From contig NZ_ANLA01000004.1 of the NCBI RefSeq assembly GCF_000348685.1, positions 248,001-312,000 of the forward strand: 64,000 nucleotides of DNA, written 5' to 3'. The notes beneath the pieces are model-generated. The model saw only the letters and a program-made list of their open reading frames with translations, did not search any database and was not told the origin of the DNA. Positions 53,268-62,196 of this stretch are shown piece by piece. Position numbers and translations under genes: made by a program. Source of the stretch: Xanthomarina gelatinilytica. Its GTDB lineage: Bacteria > Bacteroidota > Bacteroidia > Flavobacteriales > Flavobacteriaceae. The first letter of the stretch is position 1; each line of letters starts with the position of its first letter.

Positions 53268-55097
53268 ATGAAAAAAATCTTTGTATTCCTTTTTGGTTTA
53301 GGCGTTCTTTTTACTTCAGCCAATACCAATCAAACAGAACCATACAAAACGGCTAACAATACGGGTTACTGGCAACAACATGTAGATTACAAAATGAATG
53401 TAACCATGGATGTTACCAATTATCAATTCACTGGAACGCAACAATTGGTTTATACCAACAACTCTCCAGATGTATTAACCAGAGTGTATTACCACCTCTA
53501 TTTTAACGCATTTCAACCTGGCAGCGAAATGGATGTAAGATCGCAAACCATAGCAGATCCAGATAGTCGTGTGGGAGATAGAATTGGAAAATTGAAACCA
53601 GACGAAATTGGTTTTTTAAATGTCACCTCATTAAAGCAAAATGGTATTATCTTAAATTACGATGTAGTAGGAACTGTTTTACAGGTGCAATTGCACGAGC
53701 CAATACAACCAGGAGAAAAAGTAACTTTCGATATGGTTTTTAATGGCCAAGTACCTGTTCAAATTCGTCGTTCTGGTAGAAACAGTGCTGAAGGTGTGGC
53801 TTTATCCATGACACAATGGTACCCAAAATTAGCCGAATACGATTTTGAAGGTTGGCATGCAGATCCATACATTGGAAGAGAATTCCATGGTGTTTGGGGA
53901 GATTTTGACGTAACCATAAACATCGATAAAAACTATGTGGTTGGTGGTACTGGTTATTTACAAAATCCAAACGAAATTGGCCATGGTTACGAAACTGGAG
54001 AAGTAAAGCAACCTAAAGGAGATATGCTGTCTTGGCACTTTATAGCACCAAAAGTTCACGATTTTACTTGGGCTGCAGATCCAGAATTTATTCACGATAC
54101 CATGCAGGTTCCAGATGGTCCAATGTTACATTTCTTATACAAAAAGACTTTAGAAGCCGAATACCTGGAAAACTGGAAAAAACTACAACCAAAAACGGTT
54201 GAATTAATGGAGTATTTCAGTGAGCATATTGGAAAATACCCATACAAACAATATTCTGTAATCCAAGGTGGCGATGGTGGTATGGAATATGGCATGTGCA
54301 CACTTATCACCGGAAAACGCAAATTTGGAAGTTTGGTTGGTGTTACGGCACACGAATTGGCTCATGCTTGGTTTCAATTTTTATTGGCAACTAACGAAGC
54401 CAGACATTATTGGATGGACGAAGGATTTACCAGTTATATTAGTGATTATGCCATGAACGCCGTTATGGATGGCAATGAAGAAAACCCAACAACCAATGCT
54501 TATAGAGGCTATATTTACCTGGCAACTTCTGGGAAAGAGCAGCCTTTAACCACACATGCTGACCGTTTTGAGTACAATCAAGCTTATGGAATTTCTGCTT
54601 ATAGTAAAGGAGAAGTATTTATGGCGCAATTGGGCTATGTTATAGGGGAAGACAATTTAAAAGCTACCATTAAAAAGTACTATAACGATTTTGCCTTTAA
54701 ACATCCAACACCAATCGATTTTATTCGCACAGCAGAAAAAATAACAGACTTCGAATTGGATTGGTATTTAATAGATTTTGCTCAAACCACAAACACTATA
54801 GATTATGGCGTAAAAGCTGTAAGTGGCAATAAGGTTACCTTAGAACGTATAGGACTTATGCCAATGCCTATAGACCTAACCATTACTTATACCGATGGAA
54901 CAACCGAAGATTATTACATTCCGTTGCGTATGATGCGTGGTAAAAAACCAACTACGGCTACTACACTATCGGATTGGGCTTGGGCTTATCCAACTTATAC
55001 CTTTGAAGCTTCCAAAGCCATAAAATCGGTTCAAATAGATCCTAAAGAATGGATGGCAGACATTAATAAAGTAAACAATAAGTTTGAACTTAATTAA
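53268..55097 (+). CDS. M1-family zinc metallopeptidase
   Basis: This 609-residue exported peptidase has a signal peptide (1-18). The zinc site is HELAH (His362, Glu363, His366) plus Glu385 in WMDEGFTSY, at the exact M1 spacing. The exopeptidase loop reads GGMEYGM instead of the usual GAMEN, as seen in many Bacteroidota M1 proteins. The N-terminal beta-domain contains VTNYQFTGTQQLVYTN. It probably trims peptides in the periplasm or at the surface. A terminator follows. Confidence 0.92.
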   Translation: MKKIFVFLFGLGVLFTSANTNQTEPYKTANNTGYWQQHVDYKMNVTMDVTNYQFTGTQQLVYTNNSPDVLTRVYYHLYFNAFQPGSEMDVRSQTIADPDSRVGDRIGKLKPDEIGFLNVTSLKQNGIILNYDVVGTVLQVQLHEPIQPGEKVTFDMVFNGQVPVQIRRSGRNSAEGVALSMTQWYPKLAEYDFEGWHADPYIGREFHGVWGDFDVTINIDKNYVVGGTGYLQNPNEIGHGYETGEVKQPKGDMLSWHFIAPKVHDFTWAADPEFIHDTMQVPDGPMLHFLYKKTLEAEYLENWKKLQPKTVELMEYFSEHIGKYPYKQYSVIQGGDGGMEYGMCTLITGKRKFGSLVGVTAHELAHAWFQFLLATNEARHYWMDEGFTSYISDYAMNAVMDGNEENPTTNAYRGYIYLATSGKEQPLTTHADRFEYNQAYGISAYSKGEVFMAQLGYVIGEDNLKATIKKYYNDFAFKHPTPIDFIRTAEKITDFELDWYLIDFAQTTNTIDYGVKAVSGNKVTLERIGLMPMPIDLTITYTDGTTEDYYIPLRMMRGKKPTTATTLSDWAWAYPTYTFEASKAIKSVQIDPKEWMADINKVNNKFELN

Positions 55098-55123
55098 ATA
55101 CAAACTTTAAATTGATATCCATG

Positions 55124-55160
55124 AACCTGCAAGCTGTTAATAACCTTGCAGGTTTTTTTT
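55124..55160 (+). terminator. Intrinsic terminator after the M1 peptidase gene
   Basis: The 10-bp stem AACCTGCAAG / CTTGCAGGTT is followed by eight Ts, 26 bases after the stop codon. It also faces the 3' end of the convergent aspartoacylase-family gene. Confidence 0.88.
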
Positions 55161-56355
55161 ATTTATTAAACCACATTTCATTTTTATATAAAGCTTTCTT
55201 AGCAACCCGTTCCCTATTGTACAACAACATATGTGTCTTGCTTAATTGCTGACTTCTAAATCCAAAAATGTGAAAAATCTGCTTGGCTAAAAACCTGGTC
55301 ACTTTTAAATTAACCGATAAAACACCTTGCTTTTTATTTTCCCAAGAAATGCCTGGTAAAAACACCAATAAACTATCCAATTTGAAGTTCCGTATAAATT
55401 CGGAAATTTTCATGAAAATTGGATGAATGCTTTTTATTATGAAAAAACCTTCAGCTCCTTGAGTTTGGTACAACGGCATAAATATCCTGGCATTGTATCC
55501 AGAGAAAATAGCTTGTGCATTGCTTTGTGCCAAATGTGTTCCTTTGGAAATAGCCTGAAAACTTTTAAAACCTTCAAGCATCTTAAAATGTTCCTGAGGT
55601 TTTATTTTGTATAAATAAGTGATTTCAAATATCTCTGAAATGTTTTTGGACTGATGTTTTAACCTGTAATAATGCATCTGGAAATCCTTGACAGAATCTT
55701 TATCCAAAGCTTTTGTAAAAACCAACGAAAGGTAAATAAACGCTTCACAATTTAAAACAGCATCGAGCTCGTCGTGCTGTCCAGATTCAAAACCCAAGGA
55801 CACATAGCCCAATTGATTGATATAGCTCAACAAAGGGCCTTTTAAATACTCTTCAATGCCCAAAACCACTGGCACAGGAAATTGTTGTGAAAATTTTCTG
55901 TTTATCAAAGCATCGTTTATGGTAATAAAAGGTAATGTTTTACTGGAAGTGGTATGGAAATCTATAAAATATATAGGTTCAGAATGTGCTTTTTGTATAG
56001 CTTTCAATAAGTTATAAATTTCAAATTGTTCTTTTTCTTCTGAAATTAATTCTTCTTTTGAAACCAAAGCGTCTAAATCAGCTTGTGTCCATAACCTGTT
56101 TAAGTCTTTCTCCAAATATCGCTGGTTCTTGGATAATGCCTTTAAATTGCCTGCAATTGCATAAATGCTTCCACTTAAATCTGCAGGAGACATGGTTTTT
56201 AAGGTGTTTGTTAAAGCGAATACTCCTGCAGTTTCATTACCATGGATACCAGCAAAAAAAACAAGGATTGGCCCTTTTTTAGAACCTTTAATGTTAGCAA
56301 TTAATCTATCTATCTGTATGTCTTTGTTTAATGCGTTGCTTTTAATATGTACCAT
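55159..56355 (-). CDS. Succinylglutamate desuccinylase / aspartoacylase family protein
   Basis: This 398-residue zinc amidohydrolase has M14-like metal ligands His38 and Glu41 in FAGIHGNETAG and His134 in FIDFHTTSS. The substrate-binding Asn-Arg is in DLNRLW, and the catalytic Glu190 is in GFESGQHDE. About 200 C-terminal residues form a lid or beta-domain. Family members remove acyl groups from amino acids; the substrate here is unknown. The start codon shares one base with the stop of the GCS2-CBS gene (TAATG), so translation is coupled. Confidence 0.85.
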   Translation of the reverse strand: MVHIKSNALNKDIQIDRLIANIKGSKKGPILVFFAGIHGNETAGVFALTNTLKTMSPADLSGSIYAIAGNLKALSKNQRYLEKDLNRLWTQADLDALVSKEELISEEKEQFEIYNLLKAIQKAHSEPIYFIDFHTTSSKTLPFITINDALINRKFSQQFPVPVVLGIEEYLKGPLLSYINQLGYVSLGFESGQHDELDAVLNCEAFIYLSLVFTKALDKDSVKDFQMHYYRLKHQSKNISEIFEITYLYKIKPQEHFKMLEGFKSFQAISKGTHLAQSNAQAIFSGYNARIFMPLYQTQGAEGFFIIKSIHPIFMKISEFIRNFKLDSLLVFLPGISWENKKQGVLSVNLKVTRFLAKQIFHIFGFRSQQLSKTHMLLYNRERVAKKALYKNEMWFNK

Positions 56356-58211
56356 TAATTGAAAAAATCTTTTGAGGTGATTAAACCAATGAGTTTTCCT
56401 TTTTCAACCACTGGCAAACAGTTTATCAGGTTGGTAATCATCAGTACTTTTGCCGTCTCAACACTTTCGTACTGAGTAATGGTAATTAAATCCTTGGTCA
56501 TGACCTCTTCTACTGAAATGCCATTATCAATTGCTTGTTTGGACAAACCTTTAACATCGGTATGGGTAACCAGTCCAATAATTTTCTTAGATGCATCTAT
56601 AACAGGCATATGCCTAATGTTCTTCCATCTCATGATATTTACAACCAACTTTAAACTGTCATTTTTGTGTACTGAAAAAATATCTGTACTCATTACGTGT
56701 TTTACAACATAGCTGTTTGTATCCACTTCAATGTCGTTTTCATTCAGTGCATTCCAAGACCCTATTGGGTAATTATATTCTTGCTTTTCGTATAATTCTG
56801 AGGTTATTATTTGAGCTGCTTCAAACTTGGTTTTGGATTTTGACAAAGCTCTGTAGTTTTTTATCAACCATTGAGACCCATTATTGGATGTTACCCGGTT
56901 TTCTATAATGGTTAAATATTTTTCAACATCGGCAGGATCTATCCCAACGCGATACAAACCTCTGTAAGCCATAGGCAATAATTCATCTAATATCAATTGC
57001 TGACTGGACATGTAAGATCCGTTCCAAAAAAACTGGGTACCCATGCCATATCGAGCCGCACTGAAAAAATTGGATTTTACGTCCTTAAAATCCCATTTTT
57101 TGTGAATGTTATTATAGGCTTCGGGCTTTCCAAGCATGAGTCCTACCCAAAACATCATATTTGCAATTTCGTCTGCCACAGTAGGACCTGAGGGAATGTA
57201 TCTATTTTCAATTCTTAAATGTGGTTTCCCATTACCAACACCATAACAAACCCTATTCCATCTATAAACCGTTCCGTTATGAAGGCTTAAAGCTTTAAGT
57301 TTTGGTATTTCGCCTCGTTCAATCATTTCTACACTATCTGTAATATATTCTGTAGTAAGTAAACTTCTAAATCTGGAAATGTTGTCCCTAAAGATATCTG
57401 TAACCGTTCCAGTTTCCCAATTGTTTCCAAAACTTACTCGGGATTGGTTTTCATTTAATAAAAACGAATTGGCTCGTGTGTCCACACTTTGTGTAAATAA
57501 GGCAATTCGGGTTTCTGCCCACAATTCTTTTCCAAAAAGCAACGGCGAATTGGTACAGATTGCCAAAACAGGTCCTGCAATGGCTTGAGCCCAATTATAA
57601 CTATCTATAAAGGTATCTGGATGGATCTGTAAATGCATTTGAAAACTGGTGTTACAGCCTTCCAACATCACAGAATCGTGAATTAAACTTAGCTCGTCCA
57701 CGCCTTTTATATGAATATGAAAATCTTGGTTTCTGGATTCCTTTACAGCTTCGTTCAATACATAATAACGCTGTATTGGTGTCATGTTTTCTAAGGTAAT
57801 GTGCTTTAAGGATAAGGTTGGTAAAATACCTGTCAATATTATTTTGGAATCATGTTTTTTGGCAGCTTGCTTTGCTTTATCCAATAATGTGGTCAATTGA
57901 TGTTCCAATTTTGAAAAACAATCGGTTTTAAGTTCAAAAGGATCTAAGTTAATTTCCAAATTAAAGTTTCCAATTTCTGTGGTAAAATGGTCGTCGTTAA
58001 TGGTTTCCAAAACAGCCAGTGCATTGTTATCAGGAAAAAACGCTTCATCCACAATAAAAAATTCCTGCTCTGCTCCTATCCTTATAGGTTCTTTTTCAAT
58101 TAAATCTTCTTTAAGCATTAAATCCAAGGCTTCAATATCATTCATTAAATGATGTATATAATTTGCGTACTGCTTTTTATTTTGAAGTTTTGTAACATGT
58201 AATTCTCCCAT
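56355..58211 (-). CDS. GCS2-type glutamate-cysteine ligase-like protein fused to a CBS pair
   Basis: This 618-residue protein has an N-terminal GCS2/EgtA-like ligase region (about 1-470), with the acidic motif GAEQEFF at 46-52 and the conserved YRWNRVCYG, HLRIENRYIPSGPT and FSAARYGMGTQFFW blocks. At about 496-618 follow two CBS domains (VMSTDIFSVHKND... and VMTKDLITITQYES...), which usually sense adenine nucleotides. It should ligate a carboxylate to an amine using ATP; glutamate-cysteine is the family precedent, but no GshB is adjacent. The partner downstream is the aspartoacylase-family gene with a 1-base overlap. Confidence 0.85.
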   Translation of the reverse strand: MGELHVTKLQNKKQYANYIHHLMNDIEALDLMLKEDLIEKEPIRIGAEQEFFIVDEAFFPDNNALAVLETINDDHFTTEIGNFNLEINLDPFELKTDCFSKLEHQLTTLLDKAKQAAKKHDSKIILTGILPTLSLKHITLENMTPIQRYYVLNEAVKESRNQDFHIHIKGVDELSLIHDSVMLEGCNTSFQMHLQIHPDTFIDSYNWAQAIAGPVLAICTNSPLLFGKELWAETRIALFTQSVDTRANSFLLNENQSRVSFGNNWETGTVTDIFRDNISRFRSLLTTEYITDSVEMIERGEIPKLKALSLHNGTVYRWNRVCYGVGNGKPHLRIENRYIPSGPTVADEIANMMFWVGLMLGKPEAYNNIHKKWDFKDVKSNFFSAARYGMGTQFFWNGSYMSSQQLILDELLPMAYRGLYRVGIDPADVEKYLTIIENRVTSNNGSQWLIKNYRALSKSKTKFEAAQIITSELYEKQEYNYPIGSWNALNENDIEVDTNSYVVKHVMSTDIFSVHKNDSLKLVVNIMRWKNIRHMPVIDASKKIIGLVTHTDVKGLSKQAIDNGISVEEVMTKDLITITQYESVETAKVLMITNLINCLPVVEKGKLIGLITSKDFFN

Positions 58212-58317
58212 TCTTAAACGTGTTGGTTATAAAAACATTAAGTTACAGGAAATCAATAAAATAAAATATGACATATATCATATGGAAAAAGGTAGCCTTT
58301 AGCTTGTTGGTATTTGT

Positions 58318-58325
58318 TACATTTG
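58318..58325 (+). promoter_or_regulatory. Candidate -7 element of rnpA
   Basis: TACATTTG fits TAnnTTTG and lies 15 bases before the ATG at 58340. If used, it excludes translation from the earlier ATG at 58268. Confidence 0.45.
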
Positions 58326-58339
58326 TTACTAATAAAGTT

Positions 58340-58717
58340 ATGAACACAAGCTACTCACATAAAGAAAAACTAAAAAGCGAAAAACTTATTTCGCAACTGT
58401 TCCTGGAAGGCAAATCGGTTTCTACATATCCTTTAAGGATGGTGTATTTAAAAACTTCTTTTCAGGATAAAACACAGGTAAAAGCTGGTGTTTCGGTTTC
58501 CAAACGGAATTTTAAAAAAGCTGTAAAAAGAAACCAAATAAAACGTTTGCTTCGAGAAGCTTATAGAATGCAAAAAGCAACTTATTTTAACAACTTGACA
58601 ACACAATATGCGTTAATGATTTTGTACATTGGGAAAGAAAAGCCAACTTTTAAGGAAATCGAGGCTAAAATGGTGCAATTGTTGCAAAAATTTATAGAAA
58701 AAACCACCAAGGAATAA
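58340..58717 (+). CDS. rnpA: Ribonuclease P protein component
   Basis: This protein subunit of RNase P matures tRNA 5' ends. It has about 125 residues when started at 58340 (MNTSYSHKEKLKSEKLISQL). The RNR signature reads KRNQIKRLLREAY, and KAGVSVSKRNFKKAVKRN precedes it. An upstream in-frame ATG at 58268 would add 24 mostly hydrophobic residues unlike the family and would span the promoter candidate, so I reject it. No rpmH is adjacent; the following S41 protease is a usual neighbour in Bacteroidota. Confidence 0.93.
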   Translation: MNTSYSHKEKLKSEKLISQLFLEGKSVSTYPLRMVYLKTSFQDKTQVKAGVSVSKRNFKKAVKRNQIKRLLREAYRMQKATYFNNLTTQYALMILYIGKEKPTFKEIEAKMVQLLQKFIEKTTKE

Positions 58718-58723
58718 TTTAAT

Positions 58724-58804
58724 ATGAAACATTCTTTTTTCAATTTCACAGAAAACCAAATAGAGAAAGAAAGTTCCATAACCTCAAAAAATACAAACAC
58801 GTGA
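58724..58804 (+). CDS. Possible 26-residue leader ORF before the S41 protease
   Basis: ATG at 58724 opens a short frame (MKHSFFNFTENQIEKESSIT...) that ends with a TGA at 58802-58804. The stop overlaps the GTG start of the protease in the sequence GTGA. The peptide has no recognisable function, and the layout suggests translational coupling. Chance is a real alternative. Confidence 0.3.
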   Translation: MKHSFFNFTENQIEKESSITSKNTNT

Positions 58805-60438
58805 AAAACAAATTCAAAAAACTGATTGTCATTCCTGTTTTGTCAGTCACCATCTTTTTTACAGGAACAGCGTTTCAAAACGATTTTTTTGAAATTGCCA
58901 AGCAAATAGAAATTTTTACCACCTTGTTCAAAGAAATTAACATGAATTATGTGGATGAGACCAATCCTGCAGACTTAATGGATACTGCCATAAAAAGCAT
59001 GTTGAAAGATTTGGATCCATATACCAATTTTTATAACGAACAGGACGTAGAAGCAGAGCGTATAAGGAGAACTGGCGATTATACTGGTATTGGAGCCAAG
59101 GTAAGAACCTTAAAGGACAGGTTGGTTATTGTGGAACCTTATAAAGAATATCCAGCAGATAAAGCTGGTTTAAAAGCAGGAGACGAAATTATAAAGGTAG
59201 AAGATGTGGTTATTTCTACTTATAAAGATGATGCTGGAGATTTGCTTAAAGGCACACCAAACTCATCAGTGGAAGTTACTTATTTAAGACAAGGAAAAGA
59301 GTATAAAACAACCATTAAACGTTCTGAAATAGAAATTGATGCTGTACCACACTTTTCCATGATAAACGATAAAACCGGTTATATAGTACTAAGTGCTTTT
59401 AACAATAAAGCGTCTTTGCAAACTGCCTATGCACTAAAAGACTTAAAGGCTCAAGGAGCGCAACGCATTATTTTAGACTTACGTAACAATCCTGGTGGTT
59501 TGTTGCACGAAGCTGTAAATGTGGTTAATTTATTTGTACCTAAAGGACAATTGGTGGTGACCACAAAATCCAAAGTGAAAAAATACAATCGGACGTATTA
59601 CACCCAAAAGGATCCCATAGATACCGAAATTCCTTTAGTGGTCTTAATAAATGGAAGCAGTGCCTCTGCCAGCGAAATTGTATCGGGATCTTTACAGGAT
59701 TTGGATCGAGCTGTTATTTTGGGCTCCAGAAGTTTTGGAAAAGGTTTGGTGCAACGACCAAAACCATTAACCTATGGAACTCAATTAAAAATAACCATTT
59801 CCAGATATTATACGCCTTCTGGACGTTGTATCCAAGCTTTGGATTATTGGAACAGGGATGATGATGGCAATGCTGTTAAAATTGATAGCAAGGAATATCA
59901 CGAATTTAAAACCAAAAATGGTCGTCCTGTGTTCGATGGAGGTGGTGTGCTTCCAGATGAAACGTTCGAAATCACTAAAAATTCAGCCATTACAAATGCT
60001 ATCCTGAACGATTTTTTAATCTTCGATTATGCAACAGATTATTATTACAAACATCCTAATATAAAAGATATCAATGAATTTGAATTGAAAGATTCCGATT
60101 TTAAAGATTTTAAAACCTATTTAAGTACCAATAATTTTTCGTTTATCACAGAAACCGAAAAAGCTTTAAACAGCGTATATGAACAAGCTAAAAAAGAAGC
60201 TTTGGACGATAATATCAAAAACGATTACAACACTTTGTTATCCAATTTAAAAAACTCAAAAGAATTGGCTTTAAACGAAAATAAAGAGCAAATTCTATCC
60301 TTGTTAACAGACGAAATCGTAAAACGATATGTGTACAGAGAAGGCTTGTACGATTATTACAAAATTCACAATACCGAAATAAAAAAAGCCACAGAAATCC
60401 TTGCAAACCCTATTAAATACAGAGATTATTTAAGGTAA
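58801..60438 (+). CDS. S41-family C-terminal processing peptidase
   Basis: This 545-residue protease starts at a GTG codon (58801). An N-terminal membrane anchor or signal (about 10-28, LIVIPVLSVTIFFTGTAF) precedes a PDZ domain (about 85-165, GIGAKVRTLKDRLVIVEPY) and an S41 domain. The Ser-Lys dyad is Ser289 in SASASE and Lys314 in SFGKGLVQ, 25 residues apart as in Tsp. A helical C-terminal extension of about 130 residues follows. It processes proteins in the periplasm. The rnpA gene precedes it by 83 bases. Confidence 0.93.
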   Translation: MKNKFKKLIVIPVLSVTIFFTGTAFQNDFFEIAKQIEIFTTLFKEINMNYVDETNPADLMDTAIKSMLKDLDPYTNFYNEQDVEAERIRRTGDYTGIGAKVRTLKDRLVIVEPYKEYPADKAGLKAGDEIIKVEDVVISTYKDDAGDLLKGTPNSSVEVTYLRQGKEYKTTIKRSEIEIDAVPHFSMINDKTGYIVLSAFNNKASLQTAYALKDLKAQGAQRIILDLRNNPGGLLHEAVNVVNLFVPKGQLVVTTKSKVKKYNRTYYTQKDPIDTEIPLVVLINGSSASASEIVSGSLQDLDRAVILGSRSFGKGLVQRPKPLTYGTQLKITISRYYTPSGRCIQALDYWNRDDDGNAVKIDSKEYHEFKTKNGRPVFDGGGVLPDETFEITKNSAITNAILNDFLIFDYATDYYYKHPNIKDINEFELKDSDFKDFKTYLSTNNFSFITETEKALNSVYEQAKKEALDDNIKNDYNTLLSNLKNSKELALNENKEQILSLLTDEIVKRYVYREGLYDYYKIHNTEIKKATEILANPIKYRDYLR

Positions 60439-60501
60439 ATATGGCTTCATTGAAATATTAAATGTAAATACTTATATTTACTTGAAATTTCATGTGCCCT
60501 T

Positions 60502-61350
60502 ATGAAAAAACTTGTATTCATATTATTCATTTTTGTCGGTTTTAATATAACTGCTCAAAAACAGTTAACACACGAGGTTTATTTTGAAACCGATGAATAT
60601 GAAGTTCCTGAAACCGAACACAACAGATTGCTTATTTTTCTTTCTGAAATTGAAGGGTTGGACATTGAAAAAATCTCCATTTACGGCTTTACAGACGATA
60701 GAGGAAGTGACTCCTATAACTTGGTCCTTTCGCAAGAACGTGCCAATGCCATAAAAACCATTTTTTCCAATAACGAATTTGATGAAAGCATTATTACCAA
60801 TGTAGATGGAAAAGGAAAAATTTTGGTGAAACTCATTAAAGAAGAAGACCTTAACAAAATTAGGGGTTTAAACAGAAAAGTGGAAATTATCGTGCAACCT
60901 TTCGATCCTCCCAGGGAATTGAAACAACCTGAAAAAAAGGATGTTGCAGACTCTTTTAAAGATGAAAACTTAAAGGCTGGAGACAAGATTTTACTGGAAA
61001 ACATCTTGTTTAAAACAGGTTATAGTGTGTTGTTGCCAGAGTCTAAAAAAACATTGGAAGACATAGCCAATGTTCTGGTGGAAAGAAAAGATATTTACTT
61101 TACCATACAAGGACATGTGTGCTGTACACAAAACAGTAGGGATGCCATTGATAGAAAAACCAAACAACGCAATTTATCTGTTGCCAGGGCAAAATATATC
61201 TACGATTATTTAGCTAAAAAAGGAGTTGAAAAAAAACGTATGAAATATGTAGGCATGCGAAGAAAATTCCCTCTTGGTGGTGAACCAAAATTTGATAGAC
61301 GTGTGGAGATTTTAATTACCTATGTTGGTGAAACAAGACAAAGACATTAA
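60502..61350 (+). CDS. Tandem OmpA-domain protein
   Basis: This 282-residue protein has a signal peptide (1-18, ending ITAQ). It holds two OmpA-like modules: residues about 22-135 (FETDEYEVPETEHNRL, GFTDDRGSDSYNLVLSQERANAIK, GLNRKVEIIV) and about 155-282 (LFKTGYSVLLPESKKTLEDIA, GHVCCTQNSRDAIDRKTKQRNLSVARAKYIY, KFDRRVEILI). Each has the peptidoglycan-binding Asp/Arg pattern, so one chain could hold two peptidoglycan sites. The 3' end overlaps the convergent GNAT gene by 4 bases. Confidence 0.85.
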   Translation: MKKLVFILFIFVGFNITAQKQLTHEVYFETDEYEVPETEHNRLLIFLSEIEGLDIEKISIYGFTDDRGSDSYNLVLSQERANAIKTIFSNNEFDESIITNVDGKGKILVKLIKEEDLNKIRGLNRKVEIIVQPFDPPRELKQPEKKDVADSFKDENLKAGDKILLENILFKTGYSVLLPESKKTLEDIANVLVERKDIYFTIQGHVCCTQNSRDAIDRKTKQRNLSVARAKYIYDYLAKKGVEKKRMKYVGMRRKFPLGGEPKFDRRVEILITYVGETRQRH

Positions 61351-61790
61351 TGTTTTATCATGGCCATATGTGGAATGCCATCTTCCAGGTATTCTTCTCC
61401 AGTTTCCTTAAAACCAAGTTGGTTGTAAAAATTTTTTAAATAACATTGTGCAGATATTTTAATGGTGGTTTCATTAAACTGCTCGTTTATGGCTTTTATG
61501 GAAGCTTCCATAATTTGGTAACCATATTTGTGCTGCCTTTGGTTTTTGGCAACCACAACCCTTCCAATACTGGCTTCCTTAAAATAATCGCCTGCTTTAA
61601 AAATACGTGTATAAGCCACTAGTGTTTTATCTTTGTAAGCTAAAACATGCCATGCGTTTTTATCTTTGCCATCCACATCTTGATACACGCAATCCTGTTC
61701 TACCACAAATACTTCGGCTCTTAACTGTAAGAGATCATACAATTCCAGGATTGTTAATTCATTAAAAGCTTTTATACGTATATCAAGCAT
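61347..61790 (-). CDS. GNAT acetyltransferase (ElaA type)
   Basis: This 147-residue N-acetyltransferase has the ElaA-like start (ELTILELYDLLQLRAEVFVVEQDCVYQDVDGKD). The acetyl-CoA binding region IGRVVVAKNQRQHKYGYQIM is a variant of the usual R/QxxGxG/A loop. The C-terminal NQLGFKETGEEYLEDGIPHMAMIKH is typical of ElaA. The substrate is unknown. The lipoprotein gene ends 2 bases upstream on the same strand. Confidence 0.88.
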   Translation of the reverse strand: MLDIRIKAFNELTILELYDLLQLRAEVFVVEQDCVYQDVDGKDKNAWHVLAYKDKTLVAYTRIFKAGDYFKEASIGRVVVAKNQRQHKYGYQIMEASIKAINEQFNETTIKISAQCYLKNFYNQLGFKETGEEYLEDGIPHMAMIKH

Positions 61791-61792
61791 GT

Positions 61793-62185
61793 TTAAAAGG
61801 TTTTTCTGGTTATGGAAACCGTTTTATTGTTGGATATGTTTACTTCAAAATAATACAGCCCTTTGGTTACCTTTGTGTCTTCAAGGTAGTGTGATGGCGA
61901 AAACGAAAAATAGCCATTGTCTGTTTGGATTTTAAGTTCCACTTCTGAATAAATAAAGGCCATTTCAATAAAATTGGAAATAGCATCAGGTTCTATAACT
62001 TGGTATACAAAGGTGTTATTGTTTGAAATAATTTCAGTTCTGTTAAATCTATAATTGGTATTGTTTTTTATACCTACTTCAAGAGTATCAGGTTCTGGAA
62101 TTACCTCGTCCAATAAATTATCTGTTACTTCATTACAAGAAAAAAGCAACAATGCAATTACCAATAAAAATCCATTAAACTTCAT
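61793..62185 (-). CDS. Hypothetical lipoprotein
   Basis: This 130-residue protein has a lipoprotein signal (LVIALLLFSC, Cys17). The mature part is beta-rich, with NYRFNRTEIISNNNTFVYQVIEPDAISNFIEMAFIYSEVELKIQTDNGYFSF, and reads like a small envelope protein. I recognise no family. It sits between CDF transporter and GNAT genes (gaps of 11 and 2 bases), so the four genes from rpiB to GNAT are likely one operon. Confidence 0.65.
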   Translation of the reverse strand: MKFNGFLLVIALLLFSCNEVTDNLLDEVIPEPDTLEVGIKNNTNYRFNRTEIISNNNTFVYQVIEPDAISNFIEMAFIYSEVELKIQTDNGYFSFSPSHYLEDTKVTKGLYYFEVNISNNKTVSITRKTF

Positions 62186-62196
62186 GATATTTTCCT

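Noticed and set aside
58268-58339. Longer rnpA with a hydrophobic 24-residue N-terminus
   Set aside because: The extra residues do not resemble the family and a good -7 promoter element lies between the two possible starts.
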